From: Haematococcus lacustris
Lineage: Eukaryota > Chlorophyta > Chlorophyceae > Chlamydomonadales > Haematococcaceae
DNA length: 64,000 nt
Direction: 5' to 3'
Assembly: GCA_030144725.1 (NCBI GenBank)
Contig: JASKMD010000025.1
Span: forward strand, 3,143,716 to 3,207,715
Shown here: positions 45,666-55,390 of the stretch, in pieces
Numbering within the stretch: position 1 is the first letter of the stretch
Layout of the letters: every line of letters begins with the position of its first letter
Notes under the pieces: model-generated
Databases searched by the model: none
Told to the model about the DNA's origin: nothing
Seen by the model: only the letters and a program-made list of their open reading frames with translations
Program-made: the position numbers and the translations under genes

Positions 45666-45842
45666 CCAGCTACTGCAAGACAATCCAAGAAAACAAGATA
45701 CCAAACCCCTCACAAAGGGGATATGTGTGAGTAAGAGCTGTAGGGTTAGTTAGGGCTCTTGCTAGTAGTAGCCCTGGAGGCACACACACCAGAAGGCTGA
45801 GCTGAAGTGGGCATCAGGCACACTGTCAGTTGCCTTTACAAT
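45666..45842 (+). ncRNA. FzA copy 2 3' flank, first part (candidate fRNA)
   Basis: Aligns with 20,640-20,815, keeping the CCCCTCACAAAGGGG hairpin. It is interrupted by the hAT-type insertion and resumes at 46,640-46,716, ending at TAGGGATTTAAACTT. Confidence 0.45.
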
Positions 45843-46631
45843 TAGGGTAGTCCCCCCCCCAAGCTAATATTAGTATTAGCAATAATAGCAAGCCAACCAT
45901 ATTAGCTCATATTAGCTCCCGATCCTTGTCGCGCCTTCGTTCGCTTCCTAGCGCGATGGCTGCGCCTGGCGGCGCTGCGACACCTGCGCCCCTGGTTGAT
46001 GATGCGCCGTCGGAGGCCGCCTTCTAGACTCATGGGGCCCCAACATGGGTCATGCAAGTCTCTCAGTACTCTATCGATACCGCATCGTTTTCAATAGCGT
46101 TTATCAAGTTGGTAGATGTAAAACTATGCGCGTCATATGACCACCAGCGCAAGCCATTGCAGTCTTTGCTCGCGGGCTGCCCCATGTGACCGCGAACATA
46201 TTACAGCTGCCTCATGTGACCGCGAACAACCCCCTGCGCTCTTGGACGGGGTGACAAATGGAATGACAAATGAATGATGCAGCTTTGAACATAAGCAGCT
46301 GGGAGTGGCTCAGTGCCGTAGTGACCGGTCACCCCTTTTGCATTTTTTGTTTTCATGTAATTCAATGGAGTGTTTGTCAATTCCCAGTACCTCTCGTGCC
46401 CCTTTACAGCTGGCAAGGTTGCTGGTGACAAATTTCTTTTGTTACACGGAGGCCTATCTCTTGACAGACACGAAAGATAGCGAGAACTCTGCGTTTGGCA
46501 GGGATAGAGCAATGTACCTCTCGATCCCCGGCTGCCCGGCCGCCACTTTAGCTAATATTAGCTCGTAGGAGCGCTAATATTAGCTATAGTAGCAGTTTTG
46601 GCTCGGAGCTAATATTAGCGGACATACCCTA
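45843..46631. mobile_element. 789-bp non-autonomous hAT-type element
   Basis: Flanked by a perfect 8-bp target duplication TTTACAAT (45,835-45,842 and 46,632-46,639). Terminal inverted repeats are TAGGGTAGTCC at the left and TAGGGTATGTCC at the right, read inward. The FzA flank at 20,810 shows the empty site (TTTACAAC). Both ends are rich in the palindrome GCTAATATTAGC, likely subterminal transposase sites. 8-bp duplications and TAGGG-type ends are typical of hAT. Inside is only a 23-codon frame (MAAPGGAATPAPLVDDAPSE, from 45,956). The centre matches 14,120-14,490. Confidence 0.85.
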
Positions 46632-46809
46632 TTTACAATAATGATCTCGCAGCCTGTATATGATTACAACTCATGCTTTACTTTAGTGTTGCATGAGGGC
46701 TGTAGGGATTTAAACTTGTGAACGCGATGTGAGGTGTCACCGGTGTAATCTTGCGGCTGACCGGATTACAAACCTTACTCGTGGATTTACCTTGTTAGTG
46801 TTCGTGCAC

Positions 46810-49800
46810 ATGGTTGCGATTGCAACCGTCAGCAACGCTGGCTTGCCCCACGTTGAATACGCTGGCAGGGCTCGTGCGCACGTGACAGCAATTAGGCCCG
46901 CGCAGTGCCGCGGCTGGCTAAACCAGCGCAAGCGCCAGCGTGAAACATGTACTACTTGTGCGGGTTCCTCTACGACTGGTTTGACCCCAGAATTGGAATC
47001 AAGCAATTCCTTGCAGCAGCAGCCGCAGCAGTTACGACAACAGCAGCAGCAGTCTGCACTGCAACGCCATTGCATAGTCCTTGACTTCGATGGTGTGCTG
47101 CTAGACTCGGAGGGCGAGGTGACCCAGGCTGCATTGAACACAGCAGGGCGCCGCTGGCCACATCTTTTCAGCAACCTCAGCAGCGCCCAACTGGAGCAGC
47201 TGGCGGACGACATGAGGCGTGTCCGCCCTGTGCTTGTCAGGTAGGGCGGCAGTGGGTCTGCCAGCCCCCACCCTGCCAGCCCCCACTGCAGAAGCTCTTG
47301 CCAGCCTAATGCCACAGATCAGGGCCCTCAACTTGCACTCCCTCACCCACTGCCCGTACTTAGCCTCACCTGCTACTCAGCTGCCTGTGCTCAGCCTCAC
47401 CCTTGAGGGTCCCCGCCAACTGGCCTGCTGCCAGACGCTCAGCAGCCCCAGCCACGACCCTGGATCATGCAACAGAAACACAACCATACTCATGTTGCAT
47501 AAGCTAGCATTTTAAGGCCTATGCTGGCTTCAGGATCCCATAAGCTGTAGACGCTGGACAAGCAGAACACCCAAGCAGCCAATATGCCTTTGCTTTGGTC
47601 TGGGCAAGGTGAACGGAACACATGGGCTGAATCACTGGGCCAGTCCTTGGGGCCCTGATGCTGCTCCCCTTCATTGTGCATGGCCAGGGGCTATGAGGCC
47701 TTAGTCATGGCTCGCCTCTTGCTGGAGGACAGCGGTGCTGTGCAGTCCATGCTGGATGGCTGGGGCCGCATGCTGCCTGCGGCCATAGCACGGTGGGGTG
47801 AGGACTCGGATGACATGGCCACACAGTTTGAGGCTGAGAGGTGGGACACACACTCGCTGCACTGCCACCGACCCACCATGGTGAAAGCATGCGCACGCCA
47901 GCCAACATTGTCATCCCACCACACATGCAATGGGTGATTAGGCACCTCATATGCTGTGCTGTGTATGCTCTTGGCAGCTTTGTGTCGCCCCAACAGCCCC
48001 ATCTCTTCGCCCATCTGCTCGCACCTTTCAAAAGGGTTGTTCATGAGTGGTCTGTGGGGCATGGCCCGTGTCATGTGATGGTGTGTCCCCCGCCCTGCCT
48101 TTGCTGTTTTCCTGCTGTGCCCCTACCATTTCCCCTGCCAATCAGGAACGCCTGGATGACAGAGCGTAGTGGCAGCTGGCTAGCCCTGCACGCGCCCTAC
48201 CCTGGCGTGCAGCAAGCATACGTTGCGTGCCCTTTCCCTCTCTTCCTTGCCACCTCCAAAGGTAGGGTGGAAGGAACCCTACCCCTGCTGGCTACACGCT
48301 GCGATGGCAGTGCAGGATTGCCTGGTGGTGCCTGGGATCAGCAGGATTGTCATGCCAGTGGTACTGAATGATGAGGTGTTGACAACAAATTGGCAACGTG
48401 GAAATGTACGGAAAGACATGCAAACTCTAGTCATGTGGGATATAGCTGTCCTGCTGCCGTGTTTCACGAGATGAAACGAAAGAAGGGACACCAGCACAGG
48501 TAACACCACCACTGGCAAGGACCGTGTCCTACCCTGGCCTGGCTTCAAGAAGCTGCAAGACCGAGCTCAGCAGCCTGTAGCACAGTGATGTGTGCACCAG
48601 GCACTGTCCAAGCTGTTGCTTACATAAGTTTCATGCCAACATCTATTGCCCCAACATTGAAAGGGGACAAGGGTTAAGGAAAAGAAAGGGTGGGGATAAC
48701 AGGGGTGGGACTAGGAAATAGGTACTGGTCGGGAGAAGTGGTGCAAGTAGCGCAGCCCCTAGTTGTAGGTGAGATATGTGCTTGTAACACCACCTGCAGC
48801 CCACTGTCTTGTTGCTGCATTGCCCCAACACATCTGACACTGCATGCATGGGTTAGCTGACAGTTGTAAGCCCTCTAGGGTTCGTGGCAACAGGCAAGTT
48901 GGATGACACACACAGTGTCATCAACAGTGTTGCAATTCTGGGTGTAGTGGACTCTGAGGCCTAGGACACGCAATGCATTTTCATATCAGCCTGGCTCAGC
49001 CCCCTTGTCCCTCACTAGGGCCTCCATTTGAGTAGTACCCACTAGCAGCCACTAGCGGGATTATACTAGTGGGCAATAGTGACCCGACTCAAACAGTGTT
49101 ATTGGGCTGTGTGGAGTAAACCCAATGCACATGGCACATGAGCCCGCCTACCACCTACACTATTGCCTGACCCGAGGGCTATCGTGTAGAGTTGGCATGA
49201 CCTGCATGCACTAATTGTAAGCTGATGACAGCTCAACAAAGGGGGCACACATTACTGTGCCTCAGCAGGCTGCTGCTGTTGCTGCTGGGCCTTGGGAGGC
49301 TTGTCTCGCAGCCGCTTGTAGCCCAGGCCAGGGTATTCCTTGCCCTTGGCTGGCAGAGCTCCCTGGTCTGGCCAGTAGCACAGCTCAAGCGGCCGCCACT
49401 TGCTCTCCCCAATGCGCTGCATGTTCAGCGCTGCATTGCAGTCCCTGTCCAGCCACCTGCCTGGCTGTGGTGCTGGCTTGGCTTTGACAGCCTTGCCTTT
49501 GCCTTTGCCCTTAGTGGGCTCAGCTGCCGGCTCAGCCTTGGTGCGCTTGCTGCGCTTGGCTGGCTGGGGAGTGCTGGGCCCTGTCGGAGTGGCTTCCTGG
49601 CTGCTGCGTGGGGCCTGTGGGGGCTTGCGGGGGGGCACTACTGGGCACCACATCATGCCCCGCACTGGCTGGTCACGCTGCTGGCTCCAGGCTGGCCACA
49701 GCAAGCGCTGTTCCACCTGCCCTGCTGGGGGCTTCCAGCCTGCGGGTCTTGTGGCACTGAGTGTGTTCAGCTCCACCTCACAGGGCTGCTTGCCATTCAC

Positions 49801-50856
49801 TGCTGAGCTGACCCAGGTGGTGCGGTGCTCATCCACGAGCACCACCCTGCCCTGCAGCTGGTCTGTGCCCCTGGGCCTGCACACCACCTTGCGGCAGGCA
49901 CGCAACACCGCATCAGCACCCCACCCTCCCGCTGTGCCAATGCAAGCTGCTCCAAAGAACACCACCAGCTGCTTGGCACGCCCATGTCGCTTCATGGACA
50001 ACTCCGCCATGTCCTCCTCCAACTGCAGCCATGTACACAAGGCACACACATGGTGGCTGACATGGTGGCACCAGGTTAGGCATGGCACAGTCAACTACTC
50101 CTTCATATCATGCCCAACCCTGGCTCAGCCTGCCACCAGCCTGCCACCAGCACCACCCGCATCACCCATTTAAGATGATAGCGAGTGCTCCCTGCCAGAT
50201 GCGGGGGCTTCAAAACGTACCCCCACATTCCAATCTAACCTAGCAAAGGAGGGCGGCCTAAGCAGGTCACGTGGCAACCGTGTTGCGTGTTGTAGCTGCC
50301 CACAGGGTATCTTGGCTGATGAAGATGGTGCTTGGAGTGGAGCTGTCGCCGTCTGACCCGCGGCTGTTCGCCGCCCTGCTGCCGCCAGAAGAGGCCAAGG
50401 CGGACGCTCTAGAAAGCATCTGCCAGTGCGTCGCGCCCCCGAAGCCCGACACTCAGCGCACGCAGCCCGCCGCCCAGCCGCAGCTTTCGGTGCACTTTGT
50501 CGACGACCGACTCGACACGCTAGTGGCCATTGCGCGCCGGTCGCAACTGTCGCACGTACGACTCTACTTGGTGCGCAGAGGTCACGGCGTTGTGGCTCGC
50601 ATTAGCAACCAGTATTATCAGAAGCAAATGAAGAAACGGGAAAGATACAGAGTGGCATGCATGTCTGCACTCACGCCCAAGATGTGTTGTGCTGCTGTGC
50701 CTACTGGCACTAGCACGGCCTTTTCGATTGCAGGCCGATTGGGGCTACAACACGCAGGAGGAGCGCCGAGCAGCAGCTGAGAATCCGAGGATTAGTGTGA
50801 TTAGCCTTCAGCACTTCGTAAGCTTGCTTACTACAGGCAGCGCAAGCAGCTCCTAA
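46810..50856 (+). CDS. HAD-like hydrolase, interrupted by a Fanzor element
   Basis: Exons 46,810-47,240, 47,688-47,840, 48,146-about 48,217, about 50,300-50,570 and 50,734-50,856 (TAA). Motif I is HCIVLDFDGVLLDSEGEVTQ. Exons 2-3 encode the cap region (GYEALVMARLLLEDSG, WLALHAPYPGV). Exon 4 has LLPPEEAKADALESIC and SVHFVDDRLDTLVAIA (motifs III-IV). The last exon has ADWGYNTQEERRAAAENPRI and ISLQHF. Motif II (a Thr/Ser in a VTTK-type strand) is not found between 48,220 and 50,300, where FzB-2 copy 3 and a Fanzor tail lie, so an exon may be lost or unrecognised. The start at ATG 46,810 gives a leader-like N-terminus; the FzA right end lies just upstream and may have cut the original 5' end. HAD proteins are phosphatases or related hydrolases; substrate unknown. 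Confidence 0.65.
48541..48589 (+). pseudogene. Fanzor C-terminal tail fragment (third type), copy 1
   Basis: Encodes PGFKKLQDRAQQPVAQ and a stop, matching the pattern of the FzB end (PGLGYKRLRDKPPKAQQ...AQ stop) but clearly diverged. 49 bp are identical to 51,941-51,989. It is in the region between HAD exons 3 and 4. Confidence 0.6.
48590..48993. other. No gene recognised
   Basis: Intronic or rearranged sequence between HAD exons with no coding blocks. Confidence 0.5.
48994..49251 (-). ncRNA. FzB-2 copy 3 3' flank (candidate fRNA and right element)
   Basis: Conserved core as in the other copies. The terminal hairpin is reduced to TTTGAGT and ACTCAAA because the outer stem has a deletion of CCGGATC relative to the 53-kb copy (AGTAGTACCC against AGCCGGATCAGCAGTACCC). 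It begins at CTCAGCCCCCTTGTCCCTCA, the shared outer boundary. Confidence 0.45.
49252..50100 (-). pseudogene. FzB-2 copy 3: last exon only
   Basis: Exon 50,022-49,252 after a GGCTGCAG acceptor encodes LEEDMAELSMKRHGRAKQLV, QGRVVLVDEHRTTWVSSAVN (RuvC-II, with TTW for the usual TSR), a Lys-rich insert and RWLDRDCNAALNMQRIGESK (RuvC-III). All upstream exons are missing; homology stops in the preceding intron near 50,100. It is antisense inside the HAD gene. The 257-residue last exon is unbroken. Confidence 0.75.
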
Positions 50857-51107
50857 TCAGCTCAATGCGCAAGCAACACGCTGCTCACGGCGTACGGCGT
50901 TTCTCGGAGTAGGGCTGCAATACAACAGGCTGTGAATGGAGGAGATTTAACGCGCTGTCAGCCTACGGCGCATTTCTTTACTTCACTTCGACTTGGCCAG
51001 TTTGGTTGTTTGTCACTCAACCGTTGAGCAGCGGTTGAGCAGTTTGGCTTAAGACTTGACGCGAACTGAGTTGCATAGCTAACCCAGCTCTCGCCACAGT
51101 GTGCGGC

Positions 51108-51922
51108 ATGCTGAGGCAGCTCGCGTCGTCGGGTCGGACAACTAGTAGCCCAAGCCTTGAGTCGAACGGCAGGACCCAGGCCACGGGGGGGGCAGGCTTT
51201 AGAGTTCTCGCGCTCTATCGAAAGGCGTCGCTCTTGCACACGAGCTCACACCTACTAGGTTTAGATCGGGGCAATATGCAGGTCAGTGCTAAGCCTGCCG
51301 CACGTCGTTGTAACCAGGTGGCTGAGGGATGGCTGAGCATCCCGCGCTTGTGCAGCGCCGGCCCGCCTCTTCAACACCTGATGCTGGACCTGGGCTAGCC
51401 AGCAACAGCCACGCAGGCCACGCGTTCTTGCATGACTTCTGCATGACCATCCCCTACGGCGTTGTCGCGCTGCTGGCTTCGGTCGTTGCTCTGTTCCTTG
51501 GCACGGCGATGAAGCCGCTAGCATTGCCACTGGCAGGAGCTGGCGTCGTCGCGCTGGCCTGCTCCAGCTTCAGTCTGAAGACTTGGAAGCAGGGGCAGAG
51601 CACCGCGCCCTTCACCATGTTGTCAGCAGGTGTGGCAACCCACACTCGCAGCCGGCATTGCTTTGACCAGATGTGACGTGACGCCCTACATGGCTGGCAG
51701 CTCTAGGCCAGCTGCTCAATCAACCATCAGCCCTGACTCCTCCCATGCCTCACAGGTGGCGCCGGTGCTGCTGCTTATGCCAGCTGGACCGTGTTACAGA
51801 CACAAGTCGGATTTGGCCTGTGGTTCAGCGGAGCATTGGCAGGGCTGAGTGTGCTGGCAGCCTTGTTTTGTGTGTACAATGTGCTGGCTGGTGGCAACCC
51901 GCCTCGGCAAGGCAAGCACTGA
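51108..51922 (+). CDS. FAX/TMEM14-family fatty-acid exporter-like protein
   Basis: Exons 51,108-51,281, 51,356-51,630 and 51,756-51,922, all in phase, about 204 residues. The N-terminus MLRQLASSGRTTSSPSLESN is Ser/Arg-rich like a plastid transit peptide. The domain has HDFCMTIPYGVVALLASVVA, a Gly-rich second helix (LALPLAGAGVVALACSSF), LKTWKQGQSTAPFTMLSAG and two more helices (VLQTQVGFGLWFSGALAG, LAALFCVYNVLAGG). The four-helix pattern and W-K-x-G-x-S matches Tmemb_14/FAX proteins, which move fatty acids across the plastid inner envelope. It looks intact; a Fanzor tail fragment lies 19 bp after the stop. Confidence 0.8.
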
Positions 51923-51940
51923 AACGGGTTCATGCTACGT

Positions 51941-51989
51941 GGCTTCAAGAAGCTGCAAGACCGAGCTCAGCAGCCTGTAGCACAGTGAT
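51941..51989 (+). pseudogene. Fanzor C-terminal tail fragment (third type), copy 2
   Basis: Identical over 49 bp to 48,541-48,589 (GFKKLQDRAQQPVAQ, stop). It lies in the expected 3' UTR of the FAX gene. Sequence on either side is unrelated between the two copies. Confidence 0.6.
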
Positions 51990-52412
51990 ACATAGCAGGC
52001 AGCCACATGCTAAGGGAGGAGCCCATGTGGCCTACAGCTGCATGCAGTTGAACATGCTGAGGGCTGAGTTTTACACAGCTGTCCAGCCGTGAAACCCCGT
52101 AGCCCCGCAGCCGTCCAGCTGCCCAACCACCCTTGAGCACACGCAGTGTGTTGGTTAAAGACTGGAAGGTTGCAAGGTCAAGGGGATTGCCTGCGACAAG
52201 ACAGATTTAGTTGTTGGGAGCAGCATCATGCATAGGAGAGGCGTGTTGAGACAGCAATGTTGCATTGAACCAGCTGTCTGTGGTGCAGTCTGGATGGCGG
52301 CTACAGCATGCTCTTTAATTCTTGTGTGGGGCTGCGACGTGTCTGTGCGCTCAGGGTCTGTGCAGCCTCCAGGCAGTCATGCCGCCATGGAGGGCCCACT
52401 AGCCTTTGACAC
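51990..52412. other. No gene recognised
   Basis: Downstream of the FAX gene; only short frames, no repeat shared inside the window. Confidence 0.5.
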
Positions 52413-52764
52413 AATGGTCCACACTGCCGAGTGGCCATCAGCTATTAAGATGCTTGGCAGAGTTTGGGTTTGGGTTTGAGTTAGTCGTTGGTCAGCCAGC
52501 ATTGGAGGCAGCTGGTTGAGACTTAACATGATTATACGCATCAAGGCTAGGTGCACAAAGCGTGTGGGTCTCGTGTTAAGTATAGTCCATGGCCTAGTCT
52601 TGCTGCCAGAGATGCAAGGTGTCAGCTCTCAGACCAGCAGCTGTGCTGCCATGATCTGTTTTCGCAAACTACAGCTTGATCACAGATGCCATGCTTTGAC
52701 TACTAAGATGTAGAGTGCGCCCATTATAGTTGTTACACTGATGTAAGAGGGTGCCGATTCTCAT
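52413..52764. repeat. 350-bp dispersed repeat, copy 2
   Basis: Partner of 44,237-44,588 in the same orientation. It ends at GTGCCGATTCTCA, after which the flanks differ. Confidence 0.85.
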
Positions 52765-52966
52765 AGCTTTGTCACGGCCAGGCAGGTCAACCCACACTTG
52801 TCACCCTGGAGCCTGGCTTGCCCCCGCTCTGACCCCCTCCGCGGCATGCTGCTGCCCAGCCCCGGAGCTGCGTGCAGTGCAGGGCATACATTGCTGACTA
52901 CCAGCACATGGTGGACGACCTGCTGGACCTGATGGACCAGGTGGCGGCTCCATCCCTCTCTGACCC
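52765..52966 (+). other. Possible host exon cut by FzB-2 copy 2
   Basis: A frame near 52,873-52,966 reads CRAYIADYQHMVDDLLDLMD then QVAAPSLSD, exon-like in composition, and stops at the element boundary. Family not recognised. Confidence 0.3.
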
Positions 52967-53231
52967 TCAGCCCCCTTGTCCCTCACTAGGGCCTCCATTT
53001 GAGCCGGATCAGCAGTACCCACTAGCAGCCACTAGCGGGATTATACTAGTGGGCAATAGTGACCCGACTCAAACAGTGTTATTGGGCTGTGTGGAGTAAA
53101 CCCAGTGCACATGGCACATGAGCCCGCCTACCACCTACACTATTGCCTGACCCGAGGGCTATCGTGTAGAGTTGGCATGACCTGCATGCACTAATTGTAA
53201 GCTGATGACAGCTCAACAAAGGGGGCACACA
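52967..53231 (-). ncRNA. FzB-2 copy 2 3' flank (candidate fRNA and right element)
   Basis: Conserved core as in the other copies. The terminal stem pairs TTTGAGTCGGGTCA with TGATCCGGCTCAAA: relative to copy 1 two stem bases differ (C to T, A to G), and both changes leave G-U pairs in RNA. Loop sequence differs from copy 1. Confidence 0.5.
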
Positions 53232-54688
53232 TTACTGTGCCTCAGCAGGCTGCTGCTGTTGCTGCTGGGCCTTGGGAGGCTTGTCTCGCAGCCGCTTGTA
53301 GCCCAGGCCAGGGTATTCCTTGCCCTTGGCTGGCAGAGCTCCCTGGTCTGGCCAGTAGCACAGCTCAAGCGGCCGCCACTTGCTCTCCCCAATGCGCTGC
53401 ATGTTCAGCGCTGCATTGCAGTCCCTGTCCAGCCGCGTGCCTGGCTGTGGCGCTGGCTTGGCTTTGGCAGCCTTGCCTTTGCCTTTGCCCTTAGTGGGCT
53501 CAGCTGCCGGCTCAGCCTTGGTGCGCTTGGTGCGCTTGGCTGGCTGGGGAGTGCTGGGCCCAGGCTGTGAGGCTGCTGGGTGTGTGGCTTCCTGGCTGCT
53601 GCGTGGGGCCTGGGGGGGCTTGCGGGGCCACCGCCAGCTGCATGGAGTGTGTGTCGATGGTGTTGGCGTCACCCGCCAGGTTGATGCTGCCCAGCTCATG
53701 CAGCTTGGCCAGCAGCGCCTGGTTGTTGGGGTCCTCAAAGGCTGGCATGAGCATGGGGTGGCGGTGCCGAACAAGGCGCCGCTGCAGCTGGTTGTAGCAT
53801 GTCCTGTAGTTGGGGTTGGCGAAGAACTTGCAGAAGTCTTTCAGCTGCCTCAACATCGCTGGGTCCTCGCAGTCAAGGGGCAAGGGAGGGCCAGTGGGTG
53901 CTGCAGGTGCAAGGGCTGCCTGTAACGACTAATAGGAGCTCATGAGATGACAACGTGCAACGCCTCTAGACTTATATGCACGTTACACTGCCAGGCGGGC
54001 GCTGCATCGCCTTGGGGGGAGCTGCCTGACTGGCTCCGGTTCTGACTCTGACTCTGAGTCAGACTGTGGCTCTGACTCAGAGTCACAATCTGACTCGGAG
54101 TCAGAGTCAGTGTCACACTCCATGCTGGCAGGCTGCGCAGGGGCAGGCTGGGCAGGGGCACGTTGGGGTAGGGGGGGTAGGGGGGGAGCATGAGGGGGTT
54201 GGGGGGCTGCACGGCTGGAGGCTGAGGGGCGCTGGGGAAGCCCGGGGTAGGGTAGCCCACCAGGCACGTCAGAAAAATGCGCAAGACAAGCATTGAAGCG
54301 ATTACGCGGAGCTGGAGTGGATTTCAGCCCGCAGCCGGAGGTGCTCCCGCAGCTTGCGCCTCGTCTTCTTGCACCCGCGCAGCACTGCGCCCTCGGGGAC
54401 CTTGATGACCTGCATGACCAAGCACAGTTGCCATTTTGACAGGCCAAGACAAAAGGCGGGGACACAAACAGTGCGGGGACACATAAGGCGGGGGCGCCAC
54501 GTGTGCTGACGTGTGCGCGTGGTCCAGCCATCCCGACGCTCCTGTCGTTGCTTGCCTTGACGGGAACGAGACGCTGCGAACAGGAGCGACGGGTTATCCC
54601 ACAGCGCGTAGTTCACGTAGCTCACAGTCGGCTAGGGACACGAACCTTTCTGTTTCTTGTCGCTACTCTTCCGCTTCTTATTAGCCAT
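53232..54688 (-). pseudogene. FzB-2 copy 2 coding region, deleted and frameshifted
   Basis: Exon 1 at 54,688 (MANKKRKSSDKKQK), exon 2 (SRSRQGKQRQERRDGWTTRT), then exon 3 starting VIKVPEGAVLRGCKKTRRKL. The coding region is joined from HSMQLAVA directly to PRKPPQAPRSSQEA, removing RuvC-I and RuvC-II and leaving RuvC-III (LDRDCNAALNMQRIGESKW). The junction changes frame (AVAPQAPPGPTQQPG in one frame). A 67-bp insertion also breaks exon 3. Not functional as a nuclease. Confidence 0.75.
53921..53987. mobile_element. 67-bp insertion with 7-bp inverted ends and 5-bp target duplication
   Basis: Begins TGTAACG and ends CGTTACA (perfect inverted repeats), flanked by CTGCC at 53,916-53,920 and 53,988-53,992. 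The uninterrupted site is present in FzB-2 copy 1 (CTGGCAGCCC near 40,787). TG...CA ends and a 5-bp duplication also fit a minute LTR-like remnant. Confidence 0.85.
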
Positions 54689-54889
54689 CACGCAATGCGC
54701 AGTGCGACGGGCGGTGGCCTTTTCAAGCAATTTTGGGTTTCACGGGAGATTCATGGAGGGATGTCAACATGGAGCACGTCGAACCAGCAGCGACGCTTTG
54801 ACGGCCAGGACGGCCAGGACGCAACACCACTACAGAAGACATGTATCGCTCTGACCCTCAGCCAGGTGGCCCAATGTTACGCGACCATG

Positions 54890-55000
54890 TAAGGCTAAGC
54901 TAATGCCGGTTGAGAGATCTGGATCTCCCCTGTGAGAAGTGTGATGTGGTGAGGTGATCTGAGGCCGGGTTCGATTCCCGGGCAGACTTCCTGACAACGC
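54890..55000 (+). other. tRNA-like sequence with a Pol III B-box
   Basis: CCGGGTTCGATTCCCGG (near 54,966-54,982) forms a T-arm and contains a full B-box (GGTTCGATTCC). An A-box-like GCTAATGCCGG lies upstream, but the spacing and the missing acceptor partner for GCAGACTTCC do not make a normal tRNA. It could be a tRNA-derived SINE head or a decayed tRNA gene. Confidence 0.35.
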
Positions 55001-55390
55001 CCAGTCTGTCACGGAGAACTCAATCACCGCCACTCATCACGCAACAATTGGTTTCCGACCGATGCCGTCCGACTGGATCATTTGCCACGTAACTGCCTGA
55101 GGATGAGCGGCAGAGGACGTTCTGGTTGGCGTGTAAGACGCGCTTGAGTCGGAGCTGGCTGTAGTGCGCCAGTTGTGGAATTGTCGCGAAGCGACGGCTG
55201 TGTGTGGGCTCTGAGCTGAGCGAAGAGGCTAGAGAGCCTGGAAACCAGTGGCTAATGAGCCTTTGTGCGGTACAACCAGTCGGCGGAGGTTTATTCTTCG
55301 AGAGTGGCGATGGAGGTGACAGTAGTCGCCGAGAGGCCGGTGATGGCTCAGTGCGAAGAAGATGCGTGACTCAGGAGCGTGCAAGCCGAA
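55001..55390. other. No gene recognised
   Basis: Short frames only; possible 5' region of the gene at 55,391. Confidence 0.4.

Larger units (their letters stand above)
52967..54792 (-). mobile_element. FzB-2 copy 2: internally deleted Fanzor element
   Basis: Right end at 52,967 and left end near 54,792, from alignment with copies 1 and 3. A 14-bp direct repeat CTCTGACCCTCAGC occurs at 52,958-52,971 and 54,849-54,862, possibly a target duplication or recombination trace. The internal deletion differs from that of copy 1. Confidence 0.7.
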
